Shown here: one piece after another, positions 1-8,249 of the stretch
How the letters are laid out: each line of letters starts with the position of its first letter
Position numbering within the stretch: the first letter of the stretch is position 1
NCBI GenBank assembly: GCA_947494095.1
Contig: CANLTI010000019.1
Coordinates: 1-64,000 of the forward strand
DNA: 64,000 bases
Direction: 5' to 3'
Source of the DNA: an uncultured Pseudomonadales bacterium
GTDB lineage: Bacteria > Pseudomonadota > Gammaproteobacteria > Pseudomonadales > Cellvibrionaceae
Notes under the pieces: generated by a model
Seen by the model: the letters and a program-made list of their open reading frames with translations, nothing else
Databases searched by the model: none
Told to the model about the DNA's origin: nothing
Translations under genes and position numbers: made by a program

Positions 1-74
1 GCCCCTTCGAGCGCCTTGCCGAGAAAACAGAACTCTACGTCTAATTGGACAAACTATTATTGCCTCGCCCCTTA
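1..74 (+). repeat. Repeat family A, copy A1 (cut by window start)
   Basis: This is the right-hand half of a dispersed 158-bp fold-back element. It ends with CCTCGCCCC at 63-71, followed by TTA. All 71 visible bases match the reverse complement of the copy at 32541-32698, and only a few bases differ from the copy at 27280-27437. The left half lies outside the window. Near-identity to a copy 32 kb away suggests recent spread or gene conversion (inference). Confidence 0.85.
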
Positions 75-180
75 GCGGCCTCAGTAAATGATTCATCGAG
101 GGTCCAAGTGCGTTCTTGTGACTTGTGGTAATAGTGACAGCAATGCACATTCGGTCAATAACTTTAATAAGATGGTAAGC

Positions 181-262
181 TAAGACGTTGTCATTTTATA
201 TTATATTTTTTAAAGACGACTGGTCATTTTGTTCGTAATAAATAAAGACGACCAGTCATATT
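181..262 (+). promoter_or_regulatory. Three direct repeats, probable operator array upstream of the lpxR-like gene
   Basis: Three related blocks lie 30 and 32 bp apart: TAAGACGTTGTCATTTTAT at 181, TAAAGACGACTGGTCATTTT at 211 and TAAAGACGACCAGTCATATT at 243. Each contains a GAC...GTC inverted half-site pair, and the spacing is about three helical turns, so they could sit on one face of the DNA. They end about 28 bp before the ATG at 290. A dimeric repressor or activator site is a reasonable inference, but the regulator is not known and no regulator gene is adjacent. Confidence 0.5.
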
Positions 263-289
263 ATAAATTAACAGTAATGGATGTAAACG

Positions 290-1408
290 ATGTACTTTTC
301 AGCCCCACACTCAACCGCCAACGTTACCTCTACAGCGGCATCGGTCATTATTGCGCGCCTAGTGCTTGTGGCTATGTTGTTTATGTGGGTGTTGTTAAGT
401 CATACCGCGCAAGCGCAAGAGGCAAGAATAGCCGCACCAGAGGCCTTGCCTACCCAGGCGCACGAAGATACCGCGCGCTGGGGGTTTACTTATGAAAACG
501 ATTTGTTTGTTCCGATAGGCCGCGATCAAGATTACACTTATGGCCTTAGCTTTAGTTACGCCAAGCCCAGTTTGTTAGAGCGCGGTAGCCATACCCCGTT
601 GGCTTGGTTCAATCGCCAAGTGGGTTTAGATATTGCCAATAAAAAGGGCGATTGTGGCGGTGTTGAATTTGGATTGTATGGCTTTACGCCAGAAGATATC
701 ACTCAGAGCGAGCCCAACTCAGATGACCGGCCTTTTGCGAGTTTGGTTTATATGAGTACTAATATGCAGCAGATGAGCGCCGATGGTCGCGGGTTATTAC
801 GTACGCAACTCACTTACGGTATTTTAGGCTTGCAGGCGGTGGGCCAAGTGCAGCGCACAACACACGATATTTTAAATGGCGATACACCCGGCGGCTGGAG
901 CCATCAAATATCTTCAGGTGGTGAGCCAACATTGCGTTATTTAGTATCGCGCCAGCGCTTGTTAAATTTAGGCAGCCCCAATACTGAGTTTCGTCAAACT
1001 CAAACAGCCTCTGTGGGTTATATTACCGAAGCGAGTTGGGGGTTGAGCTTTAGGACAGGCAAAATTAACTCACAATGGCAAACCTTTAGTCCCGAAATCG
1101 CAAGCTACGCCGAGTCATCGGCCAGTATTAATCGCAGCCATAGCGAATGGTTTTTTTGGGGTGGCGCCACGATTAAGGCGCGCGCTTACAATGTGTTTTT
1201 GCAGGGGCAATTCAGAGACTCTACCGTGACTTACGGTGGCAGCGAATTGCATCATGTAATTGTTGAGGGCTGGTTAGGATTTACAAAAGCTTTTGCGAGC
1301 GGTTATTACGTGAGTTACAGTGTGCGCGGTCATAGCTCCGAGGTTAAAGACGGCAATGGCGATCGCGCAGTTGTATGGGGTGGTTTGTTAATCGGTAAGC
1401 GCGTGTAG
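290..1408 (+). CDS. LpxR-like lipid A deacylase family outer-membrane protein (DUF2219)
   Basis: Members of this family are 12-stranded outer-membrane barrels. The characterised Salmonella LpxR removes the 3'-acyloxyacyl group from lipid A. A hydrophobic signal segment at about residues 20-42 ends in AQA. The mature part opens with WGFTYEND, containing the conserved Glu-Asn-Asp of the family active site (about residues 69-71). Further family marks are DRPFASLVY (about 147-155), His192 and GGWSHQ (about 201-206). The 372-residue length is slightly above the usual 320 because of a long N-terminus, and an internal Met at residue 29 is an alternative start. It stands alone, preceded by the repeated operator-like blocks at 181-262. 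Membership is fairly sure; activity on this organism's lipid A is inferred. Confidence 0.8.
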   Translation: MYFSAPHSTANVTSTAASVIIARLVLVAMLFMWVLLSHTAQAQEARIAAPEALPTQAHEDTARWGFTYENDLFVPIGRDQDYTYGLSFSYAKPSLLERGSHTPLAWFNRQVGLDIANKKGDCGGVEFGLYGFTPEDITQSEPNSDDRPFASLVYMSTNMQQMSADGRGLLRTQLTYGILGLQAVGQVQRTTHDILNGDTPGGWSHQISSGGEPTLRYLVSRQRLLNLGSPNTEFRQTQTASVGYITEASWGLSFRTGKINSQWQTFSPEIASYAESSASINRSHSEWFFWGGATIKARAYNVFLQGQFRDSTVTYGGSELHHVIVEGWLGFTKAFASGYYVSYSVRGHSSEVKDGNGDRAVVWGGLLIGKRV

Positions 1409-1542
1409 TTTTTGAGTCTATGCTTGTGCTGTTACCAACGATAGGCTTGGCTGTGTATGATAATCTGTAGGTTTCGTATAACAGCTAGTAGCTATAAATA
1501 CATGCAGCAAAAATAGCATCGATAAGTAAAATGGAGCGGGTA

Positions 1543-2385
1543 ATGTGGCGAAGTATTTGGCAAAAAATAGCGGTGTATTTGGGGTTGGCCAATAAGCCTA
1601 TTACAGTAGAATGGCATGGTGATTGGAGTGATTTTTTACAAAAAAATGTCGAATTTTATCGCCATTTAACCGCCGATGATAAAAAAGTATTTGAACACCG
1701 TGCGCTACTGTTTTTACAAACTACCCGCGTTGAAGGTGGCGAACTGACAGTTACAAATGAAGATTGTTTATTGGTGGCAGCTAGTGCCATTATTCCCGTG
1801 TGGGCTTACCCCAAATGGCACTACTTTAATTTAGTTTCGGTCTATTTATTACCGCAAGCTTTTAATGCTAATTTAGAATTCAATCAGCCAGACTCTTGTA
1901 TTACTGGCATGGTGGGGACGGGTGTTATGGCGGGTAAATTAGTGCTTAGCCGGCCCGACTTACATGCCGGTTTTGCCAATACTCAAGATAAGCAAAATGT
2001 AGGTATTCATGAATTTGTACACCTAATTGATATGGCTGATGGTGAGTGTGATGGTTTCCCCGAGCGTTTAAAGGCGCATGCGTTTTCGATTCCTTGGTTT
2101 GAACTGGTTAAAACCAAAGTCGAGGAAATAATACAGGGCACGAGTAATATCCCTGATTATGGCGCAACTAATCGAGCAGAGTTTTTTGCCGTTGCCTCCG
2201 AATATTTTTTTGAACGACCCAAGCTGCTCAAAGAAAAGCATCCGCAAGTGTATGCGGCACTGTCTACTTTTTATGCACAAGATACCGCCGCCATTGAGCA
2301 AACCCTAAAACCCTATAAAAATGCTCCATGCCTGTGTGGTAGTGGCAAAAAATATAAACGTTGCTGTATGAAAGCTGATCAATAG
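1543..2385 (+). CDS. mtfA: MtfA-like zinc-dependent peptidase (M90) with C-terminal SEC-C motif
   Basis: This resembles MtfA (Mlc titration factor A), a cytosolic zinc peptidase that in E. coli binds the glucose repressor Mlc. The metal site HEFVH lies at about residues 156-160, followed by LIDMADGE as in the family. E. coli MtfA ends near residue 265. This protein carries an added SEC-C zinc motif at its extreme C-terminus, with CLCGSGKKYKRCC ligands. The ATG at 1543 is chosen over the in-frame ATG at 1531 because GGAG sits 6 bases before it. The next gene, 92 bp on, also encodes a small cysteine-rich protein. The family call is sure; an Mlc partner is not shown here. Confidence 0.85.
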   Translation: MWRSIWQKIAVYLGLANKPITVEWHGDWSDFLQKNVEFYRHLTADDKKVFEHRALLFLQTTRVEGGELTVTNEDCLLVAASAIIPVWAYPKWHYFNLVSVYLLPQAFNANLEFNQPDSCITGMVGTGVMAGKLVLSRPDLHAGFANTQDKQNVGIHEFVHLIDMADGECDGFPERLKAHAFSIPWFELVKTKVEEIIQGTSNIPDYGATNRAEFFAVASEYFFERPKLLKEKHPQVYAALSTFYAQDTAAIEQTLKPYKNAPCLCGSGKKYKRCCMKADQ

Positions 2386-2477
2386 TGCTCTTCTTGGCTC
2401 CTATCACGGCATTATAAATTGTAAGCTCCCTCGGCATCACTCTCCTATAAACTGTGTTCTTTTAATATTAGAGCAAT

Positions 2478-2705
2478 ATGGCAACCACACCCGTACAGTC
2501 AATAACGCCTAGTCAGTGCCCATTATGCGGTAATCATAATCACTGTGCTCAAATTACCCAAGTGGCTTGCGGCAAAAATGATGCAAGTTGCTGGTGCTTT
2601 AATCCCGAGTTAGAATTCTCAACAGCTTTATTGCAGCAAGTGCCTAGTGGTAATGACCTTGCTCAGCCTCAGGCTTGTATTTGTGAGGTGTGCGTAAAAA
2701 GGTAA
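2478..2705 (+). CDS. Small cysteine-rich CWC-family protein
   Basis: This 75-residue protein has the pattern of the cysteine-rich CWC family: CPLCGNHNHC near the N-terminus, then ACGKNDASCWCF and a C-terminal CICEVCV. Nine cysteines in 75 residues suggest a metal-bound fold. No biochemical role is established for the family. It follows the MtfA-like gene on the same strand with a 92-bp gap and may be co-transcribed. It is followed directly by a decayed copy of repeat family A. Confidence 0.75.
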   Translation: MATTPVQSITPSQCPLCGNHNHCAQITQVACGKNDASCWCFNPELEFSTALLQQVPSGNDLAQPQACICEVCVKR

Positions 2706-2740
2706 TTGCCGCTATTGATTGGCGTCGTTGTTGAGCTACT

Positions 2741-2837
2741 AGCAAAGCGCTCGAAGAGCTGCATGCCGGAGCATGTAGCACTTTGAGAAACGCAGAAGAG
2801 CAAGCAGAAAACATGTATTATTGGTTTCCCTCACCCC
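2741..2837 (-). repeat. Repeat family A, copy A2 (degenerate, truncated)
   Basis: About 97 bp match the right two-thirds of the copy at 32541-32698. Shared blocks include GCGCTCGAAG, GCATGCCGG and AAGCAGAAAACA...TATTATTGG, and the end is CCTCACCCC followed by TAA. About 12 bases near the right end are missing, and the left third is not recognisable in 2706-2740. Among the four copies this is the most diverged. The rest of the 2838-3081 gap shows no gene. Confidence 0.75.
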
Positions 2838-3081
2838 TAAGGCGCATCACTTTTGTACTGCGCTAGGCTACGGCTGGGTATACCGGTGTATTGCGCTACT
2901 ATTATAAGTTATCACTTTTGCTGGCATCACGACTGAATATCCAGTGCTGCCAACCCGTCTTTAAAAGTGCTAATTGCTGTAGGTTGTGTGACACTTATCA
3001 TCAAAAAAATTTAGAGAATGCATATTTTTAGTGCTTCATTGATAATAAAATAGATGTAGAATAATTGGAGTAGTAGTAAAA

Positions 3082-3792
3082 ATGACAGACTTTATTCGAG
3101 TGTATAATGGTGCTTTAAGTTCTGATTTTTGCGACGGCCTTATTGATTTATTTGAGCAAAGTCCTCATTTAAAGCAAGGGCTCACCAGCGGTGGTATTGA
3201 TCTCGCTAAAAAAAATAGCAAAGATCTTTATTTAAATGCGCATGCTAATTATGCGGAGCCACTTCGGCATATCCAAGCTGTCACCGCTCATCATTTGTTA
3301 AATTACCTTGAGGAGCACTTTTTTATTCTGATTGGTGCTTTTGGGTTAAAAGTTTATCACCCTAAAACAGGTGCCCCGGTTGATTTAACGGTTGATAATT
3401 TTGCCGAAGTGGGTAAGCCGCAATTACATATACTTATGCGGCAGTTGTTGCGTTTAGGTAATATTCAAGCGCAAAAATATAAAATTAATCAGGGCGGCTA
3501 CCCCTATTGGCATAGTGAGGTGTATCCGCAAGCCGACCATAATGAAGCTTTGCATCGCATATTACTTTTTATGTTTTACCTCAATGATGTTGAAGACGGC
3601 GGTGAGACTGAATTTTTTTATCAGCAGCGAAAGATCAAGCCAAAAAAAGGTGATATGGTAATAGCACCGGCTTACTTCACTCATACACACCGAGGCTGCA
3701 TCCCTAAATCTAACGATAAATATATTCTTACCTCTTGGGTATTATTCAATCAAGCTGAAAAAATTTATGGCAATCCTTCGCACAAAAAATAA
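3082..3792 (+). CDS. 2OG-Fe(II) oxygenase, prolyl-4-hydroxylase-like
   Basis: This 236-residue protein has a double-stranded beta-helix dioxygenase core in its second half. The iron ligands are likely H144 and E146 (WHSE) and H203 (HTHRG). K213 in KYILTSW is the probable 2-oxoglutarate contact. LNDVEDGGETEF (about 168-179) and KKGDMVIAP are typical of the prolyl 4-hydroxylase superfamily. The first motif is HxE instead of the commoner HxD, which still allows iron binding. The start has GGAG about 14 bases upstream (TTGGAGTAG), so the ribosome binding site is loose. The substrate is unknown and neighbours give no hint. Confidence 0.8.
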   Translation: MTDFIRVYNGALSSDFCDGLIDLFEQSPHLKQGLTSGGIDLAKKNSKDLYLNAHANYAEPLRHIQAVTAHHLLNYLEEHFFILIGAFGLKVYHPKTGAPVDLTVDNFAEVGKPQLHILMRQLLRLGNIQAQKYKINQGGYPYWHSEVYPQADHNEALHRILLFMFYLNDVEDGGETEFFYQQRKIKPKKGDMVIAPAYFTHTHRGCIPKSNDKYILTSWVLFNQAEKIYGNPSHKK

Positions 3793-4026
3793 TTATATTT
3801 AATGTGGATGCGCCAGTGACTTTTATATTATGAGCGATATTGACAATATTTTTTATAATGCCAATAAAAATCAAAGGATAGCCTAAGCCCAGCTTGCCTG
3901 CGCAGTGTTGCGCGGCCTGAAAGCGCTTAAGTGGGCTTAAATCTTAAAGTGGTAGCCTCTTGCGCGATAAATGACAGCCAAATTTATGCATACATGTGTT
4001 CTTCGGTATTTAATCATATTTTATAG

Positions 4027-4131
4027 GCCATTACTGAGTTAGAGGCTGATGTTGTCGCCATAGGAGCATCGCATTCAGAGGTTACTTTGCTAAAGCGTTT
4101 ACGTGACACTGTTAGTGTCAAATTAAGCTGA
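4027..4131 (+). pseudogene. Possible coding remnant in the 3793-4240 gap
   Basis: A 34-codon open stretch begins just after an in-frame stop and lacks a start codon. Its translation (ITELEADVVAIGAS, then TLLKRLRDTVSVKL) loosely recalls the C-terminal part of a UspA-type stress protein, where a DxxxxG segment precedes a short helix. This is weak evidence. The remainder of the 448-bp gap holds no gene that I can support; bases 4141-4240 are AT-rich and probably carry the promoter of the following porin gene. Confidence 0.2.
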
Positions 4132-4240
4132 GGTTAAGTTTTACTAGTAGATGATGTAGTTATACAGAACAGTTTTGCTGAGCGCAATTTAGTACAGTGA
4201 TTGGCAAGTTGTGAATAATTAATAACAGGTGAATCTATTA

Positions 4241-4843
4241 ATGAAGTCTCAAATAATGAAATTGAAAAAAGTACTCTGCTTAGGCGCGACATTGTCAACT
4301 ATTAGCCTTATGGCTGTAACCTCTCATGCGGAGCAACAGCTTAAGGTATTTGGTAGTGTTGGTAGCGCCAGCCATGAATTTGGTGATAGCAATAACGCAT
4401 TTGATGACTCGGCTACAAGTTATGGCTTGGGTGGCTTACTGCGCTTCAATCAAAATTTTGCAGCAGAATTTCGTTACGATAATTTAGGCGAAATCGAGCA
4501 ACGATTTGCAGATACTACGGGTGCGCACACTGATATGTTAAGCCTTGAGGGTTATTCCTTGGGTGTGCTAGGTGGTGTACCTATTGGTGATACAGCCAGT
4601 ATTTATGCCAAAGTCGGTGTTATGTTTTGGGATGCTGAAGCTCAATATATGAATAATACTCTACGCGCGAGCGATGAGGGCAATAGCTTTTACTTTGGTT
4701 TTGGTGGCGAGTTTATGGTCAGCAATGAGATGAGTGTAGCCATTGAATATACTATGATGGAGGCCGACACTGTTTTGGGTGGTAATCGCGAGCAAACTTA
4801 TACTGTTAATAATATCGCTCTAACACTGGGTTATTCTTTTTAG
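4241..4843 (+). CDS. Small outer-membrane beta-barrel protein (OmpA/OMP_b-brl type)
   Basis: The protein has about 200 residues with a signal peptide (MKSQIMKLKKVLCLGATLS, cleavage near SHA-EQQ). It then alternates strand-like segments such as YGLGGLLRFNQNFAAEFRY and ends in YSF, the usual C-terminal aromatic signal for Bam insertion. It looks like an eight-stranded barrel of the OmpA/OmpX/OmpW size class without a peptidoglycan-binding domain. The ATG at 4241 has AGGTGA about 9 bases upstream, better than the in-frame GTG at 4229. A strong terminator follows. Function is unknown beyond surface exposure. Confidence 0.8.
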   Translation: MKSQIMKLKKVLCLGATLSTISLMAVTSHAEQQLKVFGSVGSASHEFGDSNNAFDDSATSYGLGGLLRFNQNFAAEFRYDNLGEIEQRFADTTGAHTDMLSLEGYSLGVLGGVPIGDTASIYAKVGVMFWDAEAQYMNNTLRASDEGNSFYFGFGGEFMVSNEMSVAIEYTMMEADTVLGGNREQTYTVNNIALTLGYSF

Positions 4844-4857
4844 ATGATTTTTAGATG

Positions 4858-4905
4858 ATATCGCCACTACCTTATATGGCTTTAAGCCAGTGGCGATATT
4901 TTTCT
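4858..4905 (+). terminator. Rho-independent terminator after the barrel gene
   Basis: Perfect 11-bp inverted repeat ATATCGCCACT (4858-4868) and AGTGGCGATAT (4889-4899) with a 20-base loop, followed by TTTTTCT. It lies 15 bp after the stop codon. Confidence 0.85.
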
Positions 4906-4979
4906 ATCTTTGAATATCGGCTGTATCACAGCTTAAAATGTACGGGATTATCCCGTCGATTATTCAGCAAATTACGTAA

Positions 4980-5525
4980 TTAGCTCTCGCCTCCAGTTAA
5001 ATATTCATTTTTTAGGGTAATATAATTTTGTGCCGAATATGTAAAAAAAGCGCGTTCACTATCTTTGAGGGGACGGCTTTTTTTACAAGGGCTACCCATA
5101 TATAAAAATCCACTGTCTAATTTTTTGCCGGGTGGTACTAAACTGCCGGCACCAATCATGACCTCATCGGGTATCTCGGCGCCATCGAGTACCGTGGCAC
5201 CAATACCAATTAATACGCGATTACCAATGGTGCAGCCATGCAGACAAGCCCCATGCCCTATAGTAACGTCATCGCCAATTATTAATGGCCAGCCTTTATC
5301 GTTAAAATCACTGGCATGGGTAATATGTAAGATAGCATTATCTTGTACGCTGGTGCGCGCCCCTATACGAATATGATGCATATCACCTCGAATAACGGCG
5401 CAGGGCCATACAGAGCAATCCTCACCTAGCTCCACATCGCCTATTACCACGGCACTCGGATCAATAAAGACACCAGCTTTGAGAACAGGGGTTAAACCTC
5501 TAAAAGAGCGAACAGCAGATGACAT
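4980..5525 (-). CDS. yrdA: Gamma-class carbonic anhydrase family protein (YrdA/PaaY type)
   Basis: This 181-residue left-handed beta-helix protein has hexapeptide repeats throughout (VVIGDVELGEDCSVWP, IGDDVTIGHGACLHGC, IGIGATVLDGAEI). The three zinc-binding histidines are in ILHITH and IGHGACLHG, as in gamma-carbonic anhydrases and the YrdA/PaaY proteins. It ends with the usual C-terminal helix (ERAFFTYSAQNYITLKNEYL). Length is normal. Whether it hydrates CO2 or has another role, as PaaY does, cannot be read from the sequence. It is monocistronic and faces the barrel gene. Confidence 0.9.
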   Translation of the reverse strand: MSSAVRSFRGLTPVLKAGVFIDPSAVVIGDVELGEDCSVWPCAVIRGDMHHIRIGARTSVQDNAILHITHASDFNDKGWPLIIGDDVTIGHGACLHGCTIGNRVLIGIGATVLDGAEIPDEVMIGAGSLVPPGKKLDSGFLYMGSPCKKSRPLKDSERAFFTYSAQNYITLKNEYLTGGES

Positions 5526-5741
5526 AAAGCGTACTCCAAAATAATGAATAAAAGTATTGTGATAACTATGTTGGTTAGGCTTATTAATCTCATTGATTAG
5601 TAGCCGAGCTACGGTAGCTTATATAGTTATGTCTTAGTGGATCAGTTTAGCGCCAAGTGAGTGGAGCGACCAGTGTATATCTGCTCAGTTTTTATACGCG
5701 ATGGCGCGCTGCGGGTATTTGATCGATATGCATGCGGGATT

Positions 5742-6062
5742 TTAGAGTGTATCGAGTTTTTCATTATCATCATAATGTGCCAATAAGAGCGCATCATTCC
5801 AACCGTATTCGCCTTCGCACACAATAATGGCAACCTCTTTGAGCCAATCACCACAAGGCGTATTATTGAGTATTTGTTGCTGAAACTCTGCCCAAAAAAC
5901 CACTGTATCTTCAGTGAAAAAGTTGAGATTGATAATACTGGGATTGTCTTCTTCAGGCTCTACTTCGGGGTGTCGCCCGATGGCGCGAATAGTTTGCAAG
6001 CAGCTTGCAAGTGTATGGTGAGTATTTTTTTGAGTGTGCAGTTGTACGATGATGCATTTCAT
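5742..6062 (-). CDS. Hypothetical protein, 106 residues
   Basis: I do not recognise this family. The protein is acidic (HPEVEPEEDNPS near the middle and an EGEYGWNDALLLAHYDDNEKLDTL C-terminus), with predicted alternating strands and helices and no signal peptide or membrane segment. AAAGG lies about 8 bases before the ATG, which supports translation. It follows the carbonic anhydrase on the same strand's upstream side but is separated by more than 200 bp. No function is proposed. Confidence 0.55.
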   Translation of the reverse strand: MKCIIVQLHTQKNTHHTLASCLQTIRAIGRHPEVEPEEDNPSIINLNFFTEDTVVFWAEFQQQILNNTPCGDWLKEVAIIVCEGEYGWNDALLLAHYDDNEKLDTL

Positions 6063-6407
6063 TGTATGACCTTTGCCGATCTTTGAGCTATATCGTTATT
6101 TGTTTGGCACCTACTGGCTCAGCGATTTGCTGCTTTTTTTGAGTGGCTATTGGGTGATGTAATTTAGCCTGCCGCCAAAATAGGTTGCTATAGGTGTGAG
6201 TATTTTCTCTGTCAGCATAGCGGCGTGTAAGAGGGAATACTAGATGCGAACGTTATTGATTGCGCGAGATTGATACCTAAAGGTATGAGCCGGCGTATAC
6301 GTACAATGTGATATAGGAGGGGACGGTCAGATAAAAGAGGTATTAAGAGCGTGAGTGGTCGTTGAGTTAACGCTCTTTGGATAATGGAAGTGCTATGCAG
6401 TTGTTAT

Positions 6408-6426
6408 GACGCCCCGTGGGGGCGTC
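6408..6426 (-). terminator. GC-rich hairpin after the fadL-like gene; note on the 6063-6437 gap
   Basis: GACGCCCC (6408-6415), loop GTG and GGGGCGTC (6419-6426) form a perfect 8-bp stem 12 bases downstream of the fadL-like stop. No T-tract follows on the minus strand, so termination is uncertain. A second inverted repeat, AAGAGCG...CGCTCTT, spans 6345-6377. The rest of the 375-bp gap shows nothing I can support. Confidence 0.45.
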
Positions 6427-6437
6427 CGTTCGATAGC

Positions 6438-7715
6438 TTAAAATTTGTAGTTATATTGCGCTGCAAATAATAACGCGTGGCCTTTTGATTCGAAAGACCA
6501 TTGATTGCCGATAGTATCTTCTTCGCTAAAGTTTTGTGTTTTTCCGCGTATTATGCTCAAGCCCAAATCAAAATTTGAATGCTCGGTGATTGCATAGTTA
6601 CCACCAAATGAGAACCAGAAGCGATCGGTGTCAGGAATAGAAATAGACAGGTGCCCTTGTGATACCGGTGATTCGTCAAAGGCAATACCGGCGCGCAATA
6701 ATAATTGGGGGCTGTATTGGTAGTCTGCACCGATTGAGTAGCGCATGGCATTAGAAAAGCTCTCGTCTTTATTAAATGCAATGGCTTTAGCGCCAGAAGG
6801 TAACGTGACTTCTGATTCTAATGTTTTAAAGCTACTCCAGCCTGTCCACATAGCGCTGTAGTGTACGCCAACTGTTTCATTAACCTGATGCGAGCCAGAT
6901 ACTTCAGCAATAGCTGGTAATGACAAGTCTACAGTAGCTGGCAATACGGCCATACCATTAAGGCCCAGCGGCGTTACTGCGGTGGGGAGCTGGTTAGAGT
7001 AATCACCTTTAAAAGTGACATCTGTCTCTGAGCGGTAATGAAAGCCAAAGCGACTATCATCGTCGAGTTGATACATTAAGCCAACATTAAAGCCGTAGCC
7101 TGTGTCATCACCTTTTAGGTTGACGGCATCTGCAGAGGCGGGAATACCGGTATTTGTAGCGCCAAATTTACGAATAATTTTCGCATCGGCATAAATGTAA
7201 TTTAAACCGAAGGCAATACTGAGTTGTTCCGTCGCCTTGTATGCAGCGCTGGCATTCATATTGACGGTGATAATCTCGGTTTCGCCGGCAATTTGACCTG
7301 CCACATAATTGTTATCAAATTTAGTGGCTAAGCCAAAATTAGAGAATGCGCCAAAGCCTAATGAGACTCGCTCATTCAGTGGCATAGTAAAATACGCAGC
7401 AGGAATAATAGCGCTAGGTACGATGCTGCTATCGTTCAATTCGCTCGCGTCCATACCGTTATTGGTGCCAGTGCCTTTAAGGCTGACATCAGGCATAACA
7501 CTGCTGGCGGCGATACTCAATTGCTTATCGGTAAATAATGTCATTAGTGCCGGGTTGCGGGCAACAACGGAGGCGTCGTCTGCGGCAGAAGCTTCACCAG
7601 CATAAGCACGGCCTAAGCCTGAGGCATTTTGCTCGGCTAACTGAAAGGCGGCAGCAAAGCTGTGTGTAGAGGAAAGTGCAAACGAGGCGGCGATTAAAGT
7701 TTTAGTAAATTTCAT
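6438..7715 (-). CDS. fadL: FadL-family outer-membrane transporter (OmpP1/FadL/TodX)
   Basis: FadL proteins are 14-stranded barrels with an N-terminal hatch that pass long-chain fatty acids or other hydrophobic compounds across the outer membrane. A signal peptide (MKFTKTLIAASFALSSTHS, cleavage near FAA-AFQ) is followed by the family N-terminus FQLAEQNASGLGRAYAG and the conserved NPALM. The chain ends in YNYKF, suited to Bam insertion. Its 425 residues are typical. The ATG at 7715 is chosen because AGGA lies 7 bases upstream; an in-frame TTG 18 bases earlier has no such site. The gene is alone, with a long upstream gap. Confidence 0.88.
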   Translation of the reverse strand: MKFTKTLIAASFALSSTHSFAAAFQLAEQNASGLGRAYAGEASAADDASVVARNPALMTLFTDKQLSIAASSVMPDVSLKGTGTNNGMDASELNDSSIVPSAIIPAAYFTMPLNERVSLGFGAFSNFGLATKFDNNYVAGQIAGETEIITVNMNASAAYKATEQLSIAFGLNYIYADAKIIRKFGATNTGIPASADAVNLKGDDTGYGFNVGLMYQLDDDSRFGFHYRSETDVTFKGDYSNQLPTAVTPLGLNGMAVLPATVDLSLPAIAEVSGSHQVNETVGVHYSAMWTGWSSFKTLESEVTLPSGAKAIAFNKDESFSNAMRYSIGADYQYSPQLLLRAGIAFDESPVSQGHLSISIPDTDRFWFSFGGNYAITEHSNFDLGLSIIRGKTQNFSEEDTIGNQWSFESKGHALLFAAQYNYKF

Positions 7716-8154
7716 TATTGTATCCTGAGCCAAATAAGTTGATTGCCTAGCTGTAGGTATTTGCGTATTAGCGGCATACCCTATATCAATTTTTTATAAA
7801 AAACTGTAACAATTAATGCAAAAAACAATAACAAATATGGCTTTTATCTATAGGTTGACAGTATTTAAAAATAAATCAAATAAAGTGCATTTTTAAATGA
7901 TTATTTTATTAATTTTTATGCAATTCAAACTGGTTATATTAAAGCAAAGATAATTTCTCACAGTTCGATATTTTTTTGAATTTAAGATACCGCAGATTTT
8001 TTTAAATAGATTTAGTGTACGTTAAAGTAATAAATATTCTATAAAGCATAAGCACCTAAATTATTATTAGAGATTCACCATGTTTTACGTGTAAGCAAGT
8101 ACTTAAATAAATCTAAAATGCTATGCTTATATATAATTGTACTTATGTGTTTTT

Positions 8155-8249
8155 GTGGCGCAATTGATTTAAAATAAGATTCAATTGCGCCACGCAATCA
8201 AAGGCTATGGAATAACCTTTGATTCTATAAGTGAATACTATAATTCACT
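8155..8249. other. Cluster of three perfect stem-loops in the 7716-8981 gap
   Basis: Three consecutive perfect inverted repeats occur: GTGGCGCAATTGA 8155-8167 with 8181-8193, AATCAAAGG 8196-8204 with 8216-8224, and AGTGAAT 8230-8236 with 8243-8249. A smaller one, AATAATG, pairs 8309-8315 with 8318-8324. The whole 1.27-kb gap between the divergent fadL-like and nitrate genes is very AT-rich to about 8400 and has no convincing reading frame. It may hold a small RNA gene, a regulatory region for the nitrate genes, or a relic. No T-tract marks any of the stems as an ordinary terminator. Confidence 0.5.

Noticed and set aside
229..495. Open frame overlapping the start of the lpxR-like gene
   Set aside because: Overlaps the supported frame beginning at 290, has no recognisable product, and reads as a shadow of it.
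6345..6377. AAGAGCG...CGCTCTT inverted repeat as a terminator
   Set aside because: The loop is 19 bases and no T-tract follows; the stem at 6408-6426 is nearer the gene end.
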